A DNA stretch of 64,000 nucleotides from Dactylis glomerata (Eukaryota > Streptophyta > Magnoliopsida > Poales > Poaceae), in the NCBI GenBank assembly GCA_007115705.1, contig QXEO01000244.1, positions 243,486 through 307,485 of the forward strand. Reading direction: 5' to 3'. Positions within the stretch are counted from its first letter, which is position 1. Each line of letters begins with the position of its first letter. The translations under genes and the position numbers were made by a program. Shown one piece after another: positions 45,833 through 56,539 of this stretch. Under the pieces are notes generated by a model, which was not told where the DNA came from, made no database searches, and saw nothing but the letters and a program-made list of their open reading frames with translations.

Positions 45833-47941
45833 ATGGCAGATGACGTTACGGATAATATGGAGGCTTGCAAATATCACTTCTTCCGTCGCAGATATTGTAG
45901 TGTCACTTTTTGGGAGGAAGAACGTGGTGACTTTGACGGTGATGGGCTCTTTCACCATAGTGCGATGATTGGAGAGCGATGTGCTGCAATCACCATTGAT
46001 AAAAACTCTACTATCAATTTAATCAGCATTGAGGTCGTGGAGAAGTTGCACCTCGTGACACGTGCCAGTAAAGTGCCATATCTATTACATTCATCATATG
46101 GCACCTTGTTGATTTCACACATAGCTGAAGTTCCTCTTACTTTCGGAGGGCATACCGAGGTTGTTCCTTGTGGTGTATCTCCTATGCCACTTGACTCTTG
46201 TCACATTCTATTGGGATATCCTTGGTGCCACAACTATCAAGTTCAGCCTTGTCGTGATGTGGCAAAAGTTTCTTTCAACTGGAATAAGAAGCGGCGTGCT
46301 TTGCTACGTCTAACAGCTGAACAGTTTCATAAGAATCATCTTCTTCGCAAGGAGAGGACAAAGGAGTTCTGCTTGTCGCCTAAGCACAAGGTCATGATGG
46401 ATGGTGGCATTCCCATTATTTGCCATCTTGACCATGGTGTGCTTCACAACCCATGTGAGAATGAGAGCCACATAGCCAAATTGAGGGAGAGTGTTATAAA
46501 AAGTGAGCTGTGTGATTCCACTAAACGTGAGGTTGAGAGCATACACTTTGAGAGTATGAGCGCAAATGGAAACACAAGAGTAGTCGACGATAGGATATGT
46601 GAGGATATTTCAACTAATGTAACTCTGTCTACTCCTAGTGTTGTTTCTTGTGATAAGCAGGTTGCTTTTGAAGAAAGGGAGCTGCCTATTTTACAACCTG
46701 CATCACCAGTTTGTGCATTACCACTTGAGAAAGATGTTCTGGTGCCTACTTCTTCTGAAGAGCATGTCATTGAAATAGGTACTGATTTTGAGCCGCCACC
46801 AGCAACTATGGATAATCTTTGTGAGTCTACTCCTTTGCTGGTTCCTTCTAGTGATTTATCTTGCATTAATGTTTCAGCACCATGTGATAATTTGCATATT
46901 TCGAATTTTGATCATGTGGTCGTGCTGACACATAAGGAAGTACTTGCTAGAATACCATCGAATGAAATTGTGTATTCCATCATGCTAAAAGAACCTCTTA
47001 GTTTGCGTTGTGCTCTGAATAAGATTTCTGACATTTCATATTTAAATTCTCGCACACATGCTTATTGCTTCATGTTTTACTTGATTGGTGAATATAGCAT
47101 GAATGATAATTTTCTAGTCGATCACATCTGCATAACTTGTGATAGAATTACTGAACTGAAACTTGATGTTCTCAGTCCTATATGCAATGTGTCGCAGTCC
47201 TTTTGTTGTGGGACACTAGATTATGTTCGAGATAGTATGCAACTATATTCTGGCCTAGTTGATATACTGCAACCAACCAACTTACTTTTACCTGTGTTGG
47301 AGTGTTCTAATTCTGCTAGAATAGAATCAGATTTCTCATATCCGTTTTGTTTGTCCCAACACATGCTGCATTTATATGCTACTAAAATATACTTCACTTA
47401 TATTTGCAAATTGAGTTGTATCTTATGCACTGCAAGTATTGATCATGATAGGTCTATTTGTTCTACATATCAGTGCAGCGCAGCTGAGGCATGGCATAAA
47501 TCAATTATGTTTTCACATATTTTGGATTGGTTTGACCTTGTTCATCATAAATTTGATCATCGCTCTTCTTTGAGAAAACTGAATTTCATACTGAACAACA
47601 AGATTCTATATCTCTTTGTTTTTCACCATGATCATGATTCTTTACACTTCACTTGTACCTGCAATTTAAGTTGCTTGATGTATTGTAGATATATTTTTCA
47701 CGTGAACAAAAATAATACAACATGTTATGTATACATATATTCTGCGTACACGTTGTTCTTCTTGTTCCTACCACTTTCAGCTTACCCAAAGCCGAGGACG
47801 GCTTTTCTTGAAGAAAGGGAGGATGATGAGGATACAATCATGGATCATGCTGATTTTGACTGTTTGAGCTGGAAGGAAATATTGAGTCTAATTGATGATT
47901 ATTATAAGGTGAATTCTTTCCTAATTGAAAGAATGTCTTGA
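45833..47941 (+). CDS. Element F protein with degenerate retropepsin-like domain
   Basis: The ORF is 702 residues from ATG 45833, chosen because its context (CTAATCATG) matches the gag start of E; an upstream in-frame ATG at 45779 lies in leader sequence. Residues about 45-150 align with Ty3/gypsy proteases: CAAITIDKNSTINLIS stands where E has [15 protein letters not shown], and CHILLGYPWCHNY where E has [13 protein letters not shown]. The catalytic Asp is kept but the D-G/S-G-S loop is D-K-N-S-T, so catalysis is doubtful. No gag core, zinc knuckle, RT or integrase is visible. The remaining about 500 residues are unfamiliar. The end (FLEEREDDEDTIM..) crosses the purine tract into the 3' LTR, as in E. 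The frame is intact. Confidence 0.75.
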   Translation: MADDVTDNMEACKYHFFRRRYCSVTFWEEERGDFDGDGLFHHSAMIGERCAAITIDKNSTINLISIEVVEKLHLVTRASKVPYLLHSSYGTLLISHIAEVPLTFGGHTEVVPCGVSPMPLDSCHILLGYPWCHNYQVQPCRDVAKVSFNWNKKRRALLRLTAEQFHKNHLLRKERTKEFCLSPKHKVMMDGGIPIICHLDHGVLHNPCENESHIAKLRESVIKSELCDSTKREVESIHFESMSANGNTRVVDDRICEDISTNVTLSTPSVVSCDKQVAFEERELPILQPASPVCALPLEKDVLVPTSSEEHVIEIGTDFEPPPATMDNLCESTPLLVPSSDLSCINVSAPCDNLHISNFDHVVVLTHKEVLARIPSNEIVYSIMLKEPLSLRCALNKISDISYLNSRTHAYCFMFYLIGEYSMNDNFLVDHICITCDRITELKLDVLSPICNVSQSFCCGTLDYVRDSMQLYSGLVDILQPTNLLLPVLECSNSARIESDFSYPFCLSQHMLHLYATKIYFTYICKLSCILCTASIDHDRSICSTYQCSAAEAWHKSIMFSHILDWFDLVHHKFDHRSSLRKLNFILNNKILYLFVFHHDHDSLHFTCTCNLSCLMYCRYIFHVNKNNTTCYVYIYSAYTLFFLFLPLSAYPKPRTAFLEEREDDEDTIMDHADFDCLSWKEILSLIDDYYKVNSFLIERMS

Positions 47942-48678
47942 TATCTCCGAATTATATACTACCTAAAGCGATGCACTATGTTGTATTTAGGTATGTCATC
48001 TGTCAAGATATCGCCAGCGGGAGGAGAGGGAGGACGGCGATCGAGAGACAAGCGGAGATCAAATCTGCATGAGGGAGAGCACGCGATGGCGCACTAGGAC
48101 TACCTACGACACGATGTCTACATGTCTAAGGCGCGCCACACTCCTGGCCTGCGTGCCAAAATAGGCCGAACCCATGTATGGGTCGGTATGTACCAGTTTG
48201 AGTCGAACCGAGTCCGTTTGGGCCCAAAACAGGTTGGTTTTGGGCCAGGTCTTTGCCCAGGACGCCCCAAAACCTTTAAGTACCCCTGGGGCGCCCCCTT
48301 GTGTCGTTTAGACTACGTTTAGATTACCCCCAAACATCAGAACGAAATTGCTTGTAAGCTTTCCTCTGAAATCATATATTCCTCTGTGTTTCGCTCGGAA
48401 TATCTACCCCACTCCAAGTTTGTTTCGATCTGGAGTTTTGCTATTGAGAATTCAAGTGTGATCTGCTGTTCCATTGGGAATTAGGAGATTGCAGAACCGC
48501 TTCGTGGTCGGCGGCTACGTGCGCAGGTGTGTGGTGTCTCGAATATCCATAGGGTTGAAGATCTGTTGCATTGGCAACGGGGGAACAGCCGGAGAGTTCG
48601 TGTGCGTCTCACAGATTATCTACCAAGTTATCATTCATCTACATCGGCTCACTGAGAAGATCGGGCAACCCCTTATCA
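47824..48678 (+). repeat. Element F 3' LTR (855 bp)
   Basis: TGATGAGGATACAATC at 47824 to CCTTATCA at 48678. Its first 118 bp also encode the C-terminus of the F protein. Confidence 0.92.
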
Positions 48679-48683
48679 AATAT

Positions 48684-51600
48684 GCAAGTGCAAGTCAATG
48701 ATCTCCAAACTAGCATCCAGGCGTTGACACAATCTGTCAATGAGCTGCGTCTTACTGTTGAGCAGCGACCCCCACCACATATTGATGCTGATGATGAGAG
48801 TGCTCATGGCGACAATGAGGATTTTGCTGCAGCCGGTCGTGGTAATGGCCGAGGCAATGGTTCTCCTTTTCGTGGCCGTGGTTTTGTTCCCCTTGGTGCC
48901 CAGCGAGTTCCTTTTTAGCACGATGATGGATTGGGTAAGCCTAAGTTTTTTATTCCCAAATTTGAGGGTGGTACTGATGTTGAAGAGTACCTCACATGGG
49001 AGTTGAAGATAGAGAAGTTGTGGCGTCTTCATGATTATACGGAGGACCAGAAAATCAAACTTGCTTCTTCAGAGTTTGATGGCTATGCTTTGCGATGGTG
49101 GGACAGCGTTGTGCAAACACGTCAAGAAAACAACGAGCTGCCCATTATAACTTCGCGCCATATGAAGGAAGTGATGCGGGCTCGTTTTGTTCCGCATAGC
49201 TACCTCCGCTCAGTTTTTGATAAGTTACAGCAATTGAAGCAAGGCTCGCTGTCTGTTAATGAGTATTATATGGAGATGGAGATGCTTCTACAACGAGCTC
49301 GCGTTCGTGAGCCTCTTGAGCAGACCTTGCAGCGTTTTGTCCATGGTTTGAAGTATAATATCAAGAGCATTGTTCGGCATCATCGGTATCGTGATATGAA
49401 TGAGCTGCTACATCATGCACGTGAAGCTGAAGCACAGTTTGCAGAAGAAGCTCAGTTTAAGGCTCGTACTACTTCAGGCAGTCGTTTCACACCCAGGTCT
49501 GCTGCACCCACACCAAGTTCCCGTTCAGATTTTCGTGCTCCTTCATCATCGCGATCTAATGCCAATGCGAAGAAATCCGCACCTGCTGCTAGTGGTACGG
49601 GTTCAAACATGTGTACAGCACGTAATCATGATATGGAGTGTCATACTTGTGGCGGCAAAGGTCATTTTAAACGGGATTGCCCCAATAGAAAAGTGATGAT
49701 TGTCAATGAGGACACCAATGAGTACGAGACATGTGATGATGCTGATCCAGATGGTTCCGATGATGATGACTTTGGTCCTGACGGTGTTGATGCCTATCCT
49801 TCCACCGCCAATAACATTGTTTGCTCGCAGCGTGTGCTCAATGTGTCTCCTACATCTGAAAGTCAGCGGTGCAATTTGTTCCAAACTAAAGCACTTGTTG
49901 GACCGGACAAAGCTTGCAAACTCATCATCGATGGTGGTAGTTGCCGCAACCTTGCTAGCAAAGAGTTGTGTGCAAAGCTGAAACTGAAATACATCCCGCA
50001 CCCGCATCCATATTATATCCAGTGGCTCAGCGACAATGGAGAGATGAAGGTCAGCCACATGGTGCGAGTTGATTTCGAGATTGGACCATACAAGGACTAC
50101 ATTGAGTTTGATGTGGTTCCTATGACTGTTTGTCACCTCTTGTTGGGCCGCCCATGGCAGTTTGATCGCAACGTGTTACACAATGGCCGCACCAACACAT
50201 ATCATTTGGAGTTCAAGGGCAGAAAAATTAACTTGCAGCCTATGTCTCCACAGCATATTGTAAATGAATCTCGTCAGAAAACTGAAGTGAACTTAGAACA
50301 TGAGAATGAGAGAGTAGCTAGATGAGAGACTATTACCTCGGTGAGTGAGAGCCACCCAGCCACATCGAGAGAGCCCAACCAAAGTGAGCGAGTGAATTCT
50401 CTAGTCCTGCTAGCCACCAAAGAAGATATGAGAGAATTTAGAGAGGATCCTACAGCCATGCCACTTGTGCTTATGTACAAGGGTGAGATTTTGGTTTCTA
50501 ACGACATGACTCCTCTTCCTTTTGGTGTTTCTAGTGTCTTGCAGGAATTTGACGATGTATTTCCAGAGGAGGTCCCCGCTGGTTTGCCTCCTTTGCGCGT
50601 CATTGAGCACCAGATTGACTTCATCCCTGGTGCCACCTTGCCAAACCGCGCTCCTTACCGCACCAACCCCGAAGAAACTAAGGAGATTCAGAAACAAGTG
50701 CAAGCGCTACTCGACAAAGGTTATATTCGTGTGAGCTTAAGCCCTTGTGCTGTTCCTGTTATTCTCGTTCCTAAGAAAGATGGTACTTGGCGCATGTGTG
50801 TAGATTGTAGAGCTATTAATAACATCACTATTCGATATCGTCACCCTATTCCGCGCTTGGATGATATGCTTGATGAGTTGAGTGGTGCTGCTGTTTTCTC
50901 TAAGATTGATTTGCGTAGCGGTTACCATCAGATTAGGATGAAAGAGGGGGATGAGTGGAAAACTGCCTTTAAAATAAAATTTGGTTTATATGAGTGGTTA
51001 GTCATGCCATTTGGTTTAACTAATGCACCCAGTACCTTCATGAGATTAATGAACCATGTTTTGCGAAATTTTATTGGCAAGTTTGTGGTTGTGTATTTTG
51101 ATGATATATTAATCTACAGCCGCAATGAATCTGACCATAGTGATCATATTAGACAAGTTTTGCAAGTGTTGCGTGATTCTCAGCTTTATGGTAATCTTGA
51201 AAAGTGCACATTTTGCAAAGATAAGGTCATCTTCCTTGGATATGTTGTTTCTAAAAATGGAGTAGAGGTAGATGCATCTAAAATTGAAGCTATTCAAAAT
51301 TGGCCTACTCCCATGAATGTTAGTCAAGTACGAAGTTTTCATGGTCTTGCCGGTTTTTATCGCCGATTTGTGAAAGACTTTAGTACTGTTGCTGCACCTT
51401 TAAATGAGTTAACTAAAAAAGGTGTTGAATTTGTTTGGGGCGCAGCCCAAGATCATGCTTTTGATGAACTGAAACGTTTATTACCTTCTGCACCATTGCT
51501 TGCACTACCAGATTTTAATAAGCAATTTGAGATTGAATGTGATGCTAGTGGCATTGGTATTGGTGGTGTGTTGATGCAAGAGGGTCGGCCTATTGCCTAC

Positions 51601-53420
51601 TTTTCTGAAAAACTTTGTGGTGCGAGGTTGAACTATCCTGTTTATGACAAAGAATTGTATGCGCTTGTTAGATTTATTGAGGTTTGGCAACATTATTTGT
51701 GGCCAAAAGAATTTATCATACATTCTGATCATGAAGCTTTGAAATATCTGAAAGCTCAATCTAATTTGCATAGGCGTCTTGCTAAGTGGGTTGAGTTTAT
51801 TGAGTCTTTTCCTTACATAATTAAACATAAAAAGGGTAAAGACAATGTGGTTGCTGATGCTCTATCTAGGAAGAACATGTTGTTGACACAATTAGACATT
51901 AAGGTTCCTAGTTTAGAGAGCTTGTGTGATTTATATGCTACTGATCATGATTTTTCAGTGCCATATAGCATGTGTACTGGTGGGAAAGCATGGGATAAAT
52001 ATCACATCCATGATGGGTTTTTGTTTCGTGCTAACAAACTATGTGTTCCAGACTCGTCCGTGCATTTGCTATTGTTGCAGGAATCACATGCCGGCGGTTT
52101 GATGGGTCACTTTGGGCGTGAGAAGACGCTACTCATGCTCGCTGATCACTTTTATTGGCCTAGGATGAGGCGTGATGTGGACAGGTTCGTCAAGCGCTGC
52201 ATTACATGCAACAAGTCGAAGTCCAAGCTGAAGCCTTACGGTTTGTATACTCCATTACCTGCACCTACTACACCATGGGAGGACATTAGCATGGATTTTG
52301 TATTAGGTTTGCCTAGGACTAAAAGAGGCCATGATTCTATATTTGTGGTAGTGGACAGATTTTCTAAAATGGCTCATTTTATTGCCTGCCACAAAAGCGA
52401 CGATGCGTCGCATATTGCTAACCTGTTTTTCAGGGACATTGTATGTTTGCATGGAGTACCCAAGACAATTGTCTCTGATCGTGATGTGAAGTTTATGAGC
52501 TACTTCTGGAAGACACTTTGGGGAAAGCTGGGCACAAAGTTACTTTTCAGCACTACATGTCATCCCCAAACTAATGGTCAAACGGAGGTGGTAAATCGCA
52601 CACTTTCAACAGTGCTGCGATGCATGATCAAGAAGAACCTGCGTGAGTGGGAAGATTGTTTGCTGCATGTGGAGTTTGCATATAACAGGGCGGTTCACTC
52701 TACCACGCAGCTATGTCCTTTTGAGGTGGTCTATGGTTTCAAACCCATTACGCCACTTGATTTGTTGCCTCTTCCTATTCAAGAGCGAGTCAATATGGAG
52801 GCATCCAAGAGGGCAGATTTTGTCAGGAAGATACATGTGAAGACTAAAGAGGCTATTGAGAAGAAAGGCAAGTATACTGCAGATCGTGCAAACAAGAAGC
52901 GGAAGGAGGTATTGTTTCAGCCCGGTGATATGGTTTGGGTTCACTTTCGCAAGGATAGATTTCCACAGCTACGTAAGTCCAAGTTGCTGCCCCATGGTGC
53001 TGGTCCTTACAAGATTCTTGCCAAGATCAATGATAATGCCTACAAGATAGATCTTCCTACAGCTGAGTATGGCGTCAGCAATAGTTTCAACGTTGCTGAT
53101 TTGACACCGTATGAAGGTGAAGACCTTGCAGCGTCGAGGTCGACGCCTTTTGAAGGGGGGGAGGATGATGAGGACATCCCTATTACACCGCCATTATCTC
53201 CTACTCCTTTTGATGAAGATGTTGCTGCGAAGAAGTCCAATGAGATTAGGATTGGACCAATTACAAGAGCACGTGCAAAGCTATTGGAACAACAGGTGAA
53301 CTCACTCTTAATTGAACCTGATCTTTTATTTAATGAGAACTTTATACTGCCTAAGTCTATGCATCTATGTATGATCAGGTTTGTTGATAACACGAGCGTT
53401 GCACGAGGAGGAGATGAGTC
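48684..53420 (+). pseudogene. Element E gag-pol, main part, two nonsense codons
   Basis: The frame continues gag from 43538. TAG at 48916-48918 replaces a CAG codon seen in A; TGA at 50323-50325 replaces CGA. In order: gag core (EYLTWELKIEKLW, FDGYALRWWDS), zinc knuckle [14 protein letters not shown] (49639-49680), protease LIIDGGS (about 49921-49941), RT ([22 protein letters not shown] at 51094-51105), RNase [12 protein letters not shown] (about 51535-51570), integrase HHCC (about 52084-52230), core [14 protein letters not shown] (about 52471-52495) and GQTEVVNRT (about 52575-52605), GPY-type module (about 52995) and [16 protein letters not shown] in the LTR. From 50341 pol is open to the G insertion at 53421, where the tail is cut. 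No canonical chromodomain is present. Confidence 0.93.
53166..53420 (+). repeat. Element E 3' LTR, part 1
   Basis: TGATGAGGACATCC at 53166, preceded by the tract GAAGGGGGGGAGGA (53152-53165). It is broken at 53420 by G; the last five bases (53416-53420, GAGTC) are the left TSD of G. Confidence 0.92.
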
Positions 53421-54044
53421 TGATACGGATCAACGTGATCCGAAAGGGGTTTGGCCCAATCTTTCACGGCGATCAAACGAACAGCAAGATAGCGAAAGAG
53501 AACTCAATCTGAAATAGATCAAACTGATCTCTCTTCAATTCCTCGCGTTGAAACTGACCGGAATCAACTCCCACGCATGGCATAATATCAGATCTCGAAG
53601 ATCAGCAATCAAACACACCGATATGCGCCCCCAAACATTGGGACTTTTCTGGTCTCTTTCTTAGCTCGAAAATAACCAGTCTGCACGATACAAGGCGGCT
53701 GCCATAACCCTATATGGGTGACTCTGAACGCTACCTTGGCTGGGCTAGGCCCCATACCAAACTAAAAGCCCAAAGGCCAAAACACACTTGATTTTGGACA
53801 GGCCCAAAACCATCACACACAAATAAAACCAAACTGAAATAAAAACATGACGCGAACTTAATTAAAATAGAACACCTAAATATCTTTCGCTGCAACGCCT
53901 CGGTGAACAAGAAACTCCATTGGCGGTGTACGAAAGTTGGGCTTCACATTATCTTGTGGAGGCACTTCAAAGCAGAATTGTCCAAGCTTCAGAACATAAG
54001 GAGGTGGTAAAATAGTAGGAGTAGTAGCTATGCTCCCCTTATCA
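53421..54044 (-). repeat. Element G 3' LTR (624 bp)
   Basis: TGATACGG to CCTTATCA on the plus strand (also TGATAAGG..CCGTATCA in sense). The gag-protease frame ends inside it at 53876. Confidence 0.92.
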
Positions 54045-55876
54045 TCCCCCCCAACTTGAAAGGAAACCGTCCTCGGTTTCGCCTGAATGTGTTGGACCTT
54101 TTGCTGAGCAGCAAGCACGTCCACTTTGATATCCTTATCGAGCATAGGCTGCAACACATGACGCTTCCCCTTATGCCACAAGGAATAAACATTGGACCTG
54201 CCTTCATGAGTGGAACACCTATCAAATTGCCACGGGCGTCCTAGCAGCACATGACATGCATCCATAGGCAAAACATCACAGACCACTGTGTCCTCATAAT
54301 TACCTACTAAAAATTTCAGGCGCACCTTATGTGTGACCTTCAGCTTCCCTGAATTATACAACCACTCAACACAATGTGGCTGCGGGTGCTTCCATGTAGG
54401 CAATGATAGAGAATCCACCAAACTCTTGCTAACAATATTTGTGTAGCTGCCACCATCAATAATCAGTTTGCAAGTGGTGTCCTTGACGATGCATTGGGTC
54501 TGAAATATATTCCAGCGCTGCCCTTGGTCGTGAATGCGATCTGCTGGTACGCGTTGCACCATTAGATTTTTTAAATTTGCAGCAAGTTCATACCCATCCA
54601 CGATCACTTCAGAATTTTCCTCAGATTCCTCACTTGATGACGCATCAGCTTTCTCATCATCACTAGCAGAAACATAGCCATCATGTGTGAGCATCACCCT
54701 TTTTCTATTAGGGCAATCACGCTTCATGTGTCCTCGTCCTCCACAAGTAAAACACTCGATGTTTGCTGTGGACTGCGTAGATGCAGTTTTGGACACCCCA
54801 GATTTGGGTGCCTCGCTATGAGAAACACTATTAGAGCGTGTAGATGGTGTTGTCTTAACACTAGGACCAGCAGCCTCGGTAGGAGAACGATGCCATGAGT
54901 TTGTAGGTGTTGCAGCTTGGCGTCGTTTGATTTGTTGCTCCGCACGCTCAGCTTGGTGCACAAGATCCTGAAGATCATTATAGTAAACCATCTCCACACG
55001 ATCACGCACCTCAAAATTCAGTCCATTCAAGAACCGAGACATCGTGGCCTCTATATCCTCCCTTGTCCCTGTACGTATCATCAACAACTCCATCTCTTTA
55101 TAATACTCATCCACAGATTTAGTACCTTGAGTGAGCTGCTGCAACTTATTATACATGTCTCTCTTGTAGTGTTCAGGAACAAAGCGATGGCGCATAAGAT
55201 CTTTCATACCGGTCCATGATGTTGGGCGAGTACGCATACGCAGAATTTGGTTCCACCAAATCAGCACATAACCAGTGAATTCAACAGCAGCCAGTTGAAG
55301 TCTCTTCTCCTCAGTGTAATAATGAGTTGCAAAAATCTGATCCATGCGCATCTCCCACTCCAAGTAATCGTCAGGTCCGCGGTCACCGGAAAAAGGAGGT
55401 ATGGACAATTTGATGCGTCCAAGACCACCATCATCAAGTTGAACACGACCAGCATTGCCAACACGGTCACGATCATGTTGCTGTACACGATGAGCAGCAA
55501 ACTGTCGTTGTTGTGGTACATAATCAGCGTCATCGCCAAGTTCTCCTGCATAAGCGGGTGCCACGGGTCGATGATCATGAATTTCAGCAGGGCGGCGTGG
55601 AACCACGTCGTGAGGTTGTGCAGCAAGAGGGGGCTGCACGGGTGCACGGGCGGTAGCATCGCCCATTGCATCAATCCGGGTAGCTAGCTGTGCAATTTGT
55701 GTTGCCAATGCGGCATGACTCCGAAGAATAAAGTCGCATGTGCTATCAAAACCAGCCCGAATATTAGGAGCCAAATCGGCAGCAAAAACAGGCGGAACAA
55801 GCTCCTCTTTCTTCTCTCTAGCAGCTACTGAATTCTCTCCATCAACAGAGTTCACCATTATATCCAAATAGCACAA
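53876..55876 (-). CDS. Element G gag-protease polyprotein (intact)
   Basis: 666 codons from ATG 55876; the ATG at 55858 (MVNSVDGE) is an alternative start. In order: N-terminal region with a RIDAMGD-type coiled coil, gag core (DYLEWEMRMDQIFATHYYTEE, FTGYVLIWWNQIL, RHRFVPEHYKRDMYNKLQQL), zinc knuckle CFTCGGRGHMKRDC (about 54705-54750), protease [15 protein letters not shown] (about 54440-54480) and [13 protein letters not shown]. The tail crosses the purine tract (VSFQVGGDDKGS) into the LTR and holds VKPNFRTPP, shared with J. Gag would build particles and the protease mature them. A complete frame with all visible catalytic and zinc residues suggests that its products are, or recently were, functional. 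Confidence 0.88.
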   Translation of the reverse strand: MCYLDIMVNSVDGENSVAAREKKEELVPPVFAADLAPNIRAGFDSTCDFILRSHAALATQIAQLATRIDAMGDATARAPVQPPLAAQPHDVVPRRPAEIHDHRPVAPAYAGELGDDADYVPQQRQFAAHRVQQHDRDRVGNAGRVQLDDGGLGRIKLSIPPFSGDRGPDDYLEWEMRMDQIFATHYYTEEKRLQLAAVEFTGYVLIWWNQILRMRTRPTSWTGMKDLMRHRFVPEHYKRDMYNKLQQLTQGTKSVDEYYKEMELLMIRTGTREDIEATMSRFLNGLNFEVRDRVEMVYYNDLQDLVHQAERAEQQIKRRQAATPTNSWHRSPTEAAGPSVKTTPSTRSNSVSHSEAPKSGVSKTASTQSTANIECFTCGGRGHMKRDCPNRKRVMLTHDGYVSASDDEKADASSSEESEENSEVIVDGYELAANLKNLMVQRVPADRIHDQGQRWNIFQTQCIVKDTTCKLIIDGGSYTNIVSKSLVDSLSLPTWKHPQPHCVEWLYNSGKLKVTHKVRLKFLVGNYEDTVVCDVLPMDACHVLLGRPWQFDRCSTHEGRSNVYSLWHKGKRHVLQPMLDKDIKVDVLAAQQKVQHIQAKPRTVSFQVGGDDKGSIATTPTILPPPYVLKLGQFCFEVPPQDNVKPNFRTPPMEFLVHRGVAAKDI

Positions 55877-56539
55877 AACAAATGCAGATCAATTTTACCT
55901 ATGCTTTTCCCTGCAGGCAGCTATTGGTATTGATCAATATCTGGCAAAATTGCAGTCAAAACCAGTGAACTGAACTGACAAAAAGAAACAAAACTAGAGA
56001 TCAATCTGGCGCCTGACCACAGAGTCCGTCTGGGGTCAAGCGAGCACGCGAGCGGTTCGAGGCGGGGCTTTGAGGCGAGGCTGGCGCGTCGATCACGGGC
56101 GCCTCGATCCCAGACCGTGGGCGCATGCGTGACAGCGTGAGAGCGCCAAGCTGGGCTGGCCCACGAGGGAGGAGCGAGATCGCAGGCTGCTGGCCCCGAT
56201 CGGGAGAACGCGCTCGATGCGGGCGATCCAGGCCAGGCGAGCGCCGCGGCTGGCGCGGTTTCCTTCGTCCTCTGTTTTTTTTTGTCCTTTTTCTTCTTTG
56301 CTCGATCGGATCTGCAAATGTGCCCGGCTGGCCTGGTCTCAGTTCGATCCCGATCTGTCTTGCAATCGAAACAAAGACCTGGACGAGAATCGATCGGCGC
56401 CAGGAATAAAAGGATCTCGTCAAGATCGACAACAGGAGGTCGCCTCCAACAGCAGATCGCCGCCAACAGCAGAGCAAATTTCAGCAGATAAATCTCAGCA
56501 AGAACCGCCGTGAGAAACCCGACGAATCTGATACCAAGA
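55877..56539 (-). repeat. Element G leader, hairpin and primer site
   Basis: The non-coding leader is similar to that of J. The hairpin TGACCACAGA..TCTGGGGTCA is at 56014-56038. The GC-rich part gives long spurious ORFs on both strands. The primer site lies at about 56526-56536, three bases from the LTR. Confidence 0.8.
56014..56038 (-). other. Leader hairpin of G
   Basis: Ten-base arms (one mismatch) around a 5-base loop, located like the J hairpin at 12792-12816 and embedded in the same GGCGC context. Confidence 0.5.

Larger units (their letters stand above)
43539..48678 (+). mobile_element. Element F: non-autonomous partner inserted in E gag
   Basis: F is 5140 bp with two 855-bp LTRs (43539-44393 and 47824-48678), TSD AATAT (43534-43538 and 48679-48683), a TGGTATCAGATT primer site at 44397-44408 and a purine tract (about 47809-47823). 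LTR ends are the same as those of E and the middle of the LTR (43800-44050) is closely related to E, but the U3 start differs. The only ORF is a protease-like protein without RT or integrase. By eye the LTRs differ at about 10 positions (about 1.2%). F must use enzymes supplied in trans, most simply those of the E family. Confidence 0.92.
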
